Part shown: positions 5,053-5,203 of the stretch, in pieces | Layout: every line of letters starts with the position of its first letter | Numbering within the stretch: the stretch's first letter is position 1 | Source of the DNA: Deltaproteobacteria bacterium | GTDB lineage: Bacteria > Desulfobacterota > DSM-4660 > Desulfatiglandales > HGW-15 | Direction: 5' to 3' | DNA length: 5,203 nucleotides | Assembly (NCBI GenBank): GCA_021737245.1 | Contig: JAIPEI010000287.1 | Span: 1-5,203 of the forward strand | Notes under the pieces: generated by a model | The model's database searches: none | The model's input: the letters and a program-made list of their open reading frames with translations, nothing else | Told to the model about the DNA's origin: nothing | Position numbers and translations under genes: made by a program

Positions 5053-5203
5053 TATGAGCCGTCTCTCTCATGGGTTGTCGTTTCCACCAGGGGTACCGTC
5101 ATCAGGCTGTTCGTCTTGAACCGGAAAGCCCATTCCTCGTCGGTAAGGAGGGTCCCGGTGGCAAATCGCAGGTCCGCCAGGGCCACGGCATACTTGCGCA
5201 TGG
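5052..5203 (-). CDS. TolC-like outer-membrane efflux protein, C-terminal 49 residues only
   Basis: An open frame enters from the right edge and ends at TAA (5054-5052); 49 codons plus the stop are seen. Its start YAVALADLRFATGTLL is typical of the last helix of TolC-family outer-membrane factors that travel with DevB-type adaptors, where the ALADLR.ATGTL pattern recurs. The ATG at 5201 is almost certainly internal, because a full outer-membrane factor has about 400-500 residues. The tail after residue 16 is hydrophilic and would lie at the periplasmic end of the duct. The gene overlaps the adaptor gene by one base (TAATG), which strongly suggests that the two are made together as parts of one envelope-spanning exporter. 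The call rests on a short stretch plus context; other exporter components are possible but less likely. Confidence 0.7.
   Translation of the reverse strand, partial: MRKYAVALADLRFATGTLLTDEEWAFRFKTNSLMTVPLVETTTHERDGS

Overview
The window is about 58-60% GC by eye and coding is almost entirely on the minus strand. It carries a nearly complete tripartite export operon, then (in transcription order) a 275-base gap and the start of an unrelated cysteine-rich iron-sulfur protein gene. Protein style (DevBCA-type exporter with a TolC partner, HdrC/GlpC-like Fe-S protein) and base composition suggest a Gram-negative anaerobe, most likely Desulfobacterota (the former Deltaproteobacteria, Syntrophus/Syntrophobacter-like). 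This placement is an inference; no rRNA or tRNA is present to anchor it.

Layout in the direction of transcription (right to left). 5203-5052: last 49 residues of a TolC-like outer-membrane efflux protein. 5052-4063: DevB-like periplasmic adaptor with a signal peptide, split lipoyl domain and long coiled-coil hairpin. 4062-3967: a 96-base gap with a small GC-rich hairpin. 3966-2839: first DevC/FtsX-type permease. 2839-1694: second, divergent DevC-type permease. 1682-555: DevA-type ABC ATPase fused at its C-terminus to a cyclic-nucleotide-binding domain. 554-280: non-coding, with a long inverted repeat just after the operon and a possible promoter for the next gene. 279-1: N-terminal 93 residues of a protein with a CxxCxxCxxxC iron-sulfur motif, cut by the window edge.

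The five exporter genes are tightly packed: a TAATG overlap (tolC/devB), a TGATG overlap (devC1/devC2) and 11 bases between devC2 and the ATPase gene. They should form one inner-membrane-to-outer-membrane machine. The two permeases would pair into a heterodimer driven by two copies of the ATPase, the adaptor would bridge the periplasm, and the TolC-like protein would provide the outer-membrane duct. By analogy with MacAB-TolC and the heterocyst glycolipid exporter DevBCA-HgdD, the substrate is taken from the periplasm or inner membrane; its identity cannot be read from the sequence.

The most unusual point is the cyclic-nucleotide-binding domain on the ATPase. Its phosphate-binding cassette is intact, which suggests that export is tuned directly by cAMP or a related nucleotide. 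I see no mobile element, CRISPR array, RNA gene or wholly new system.
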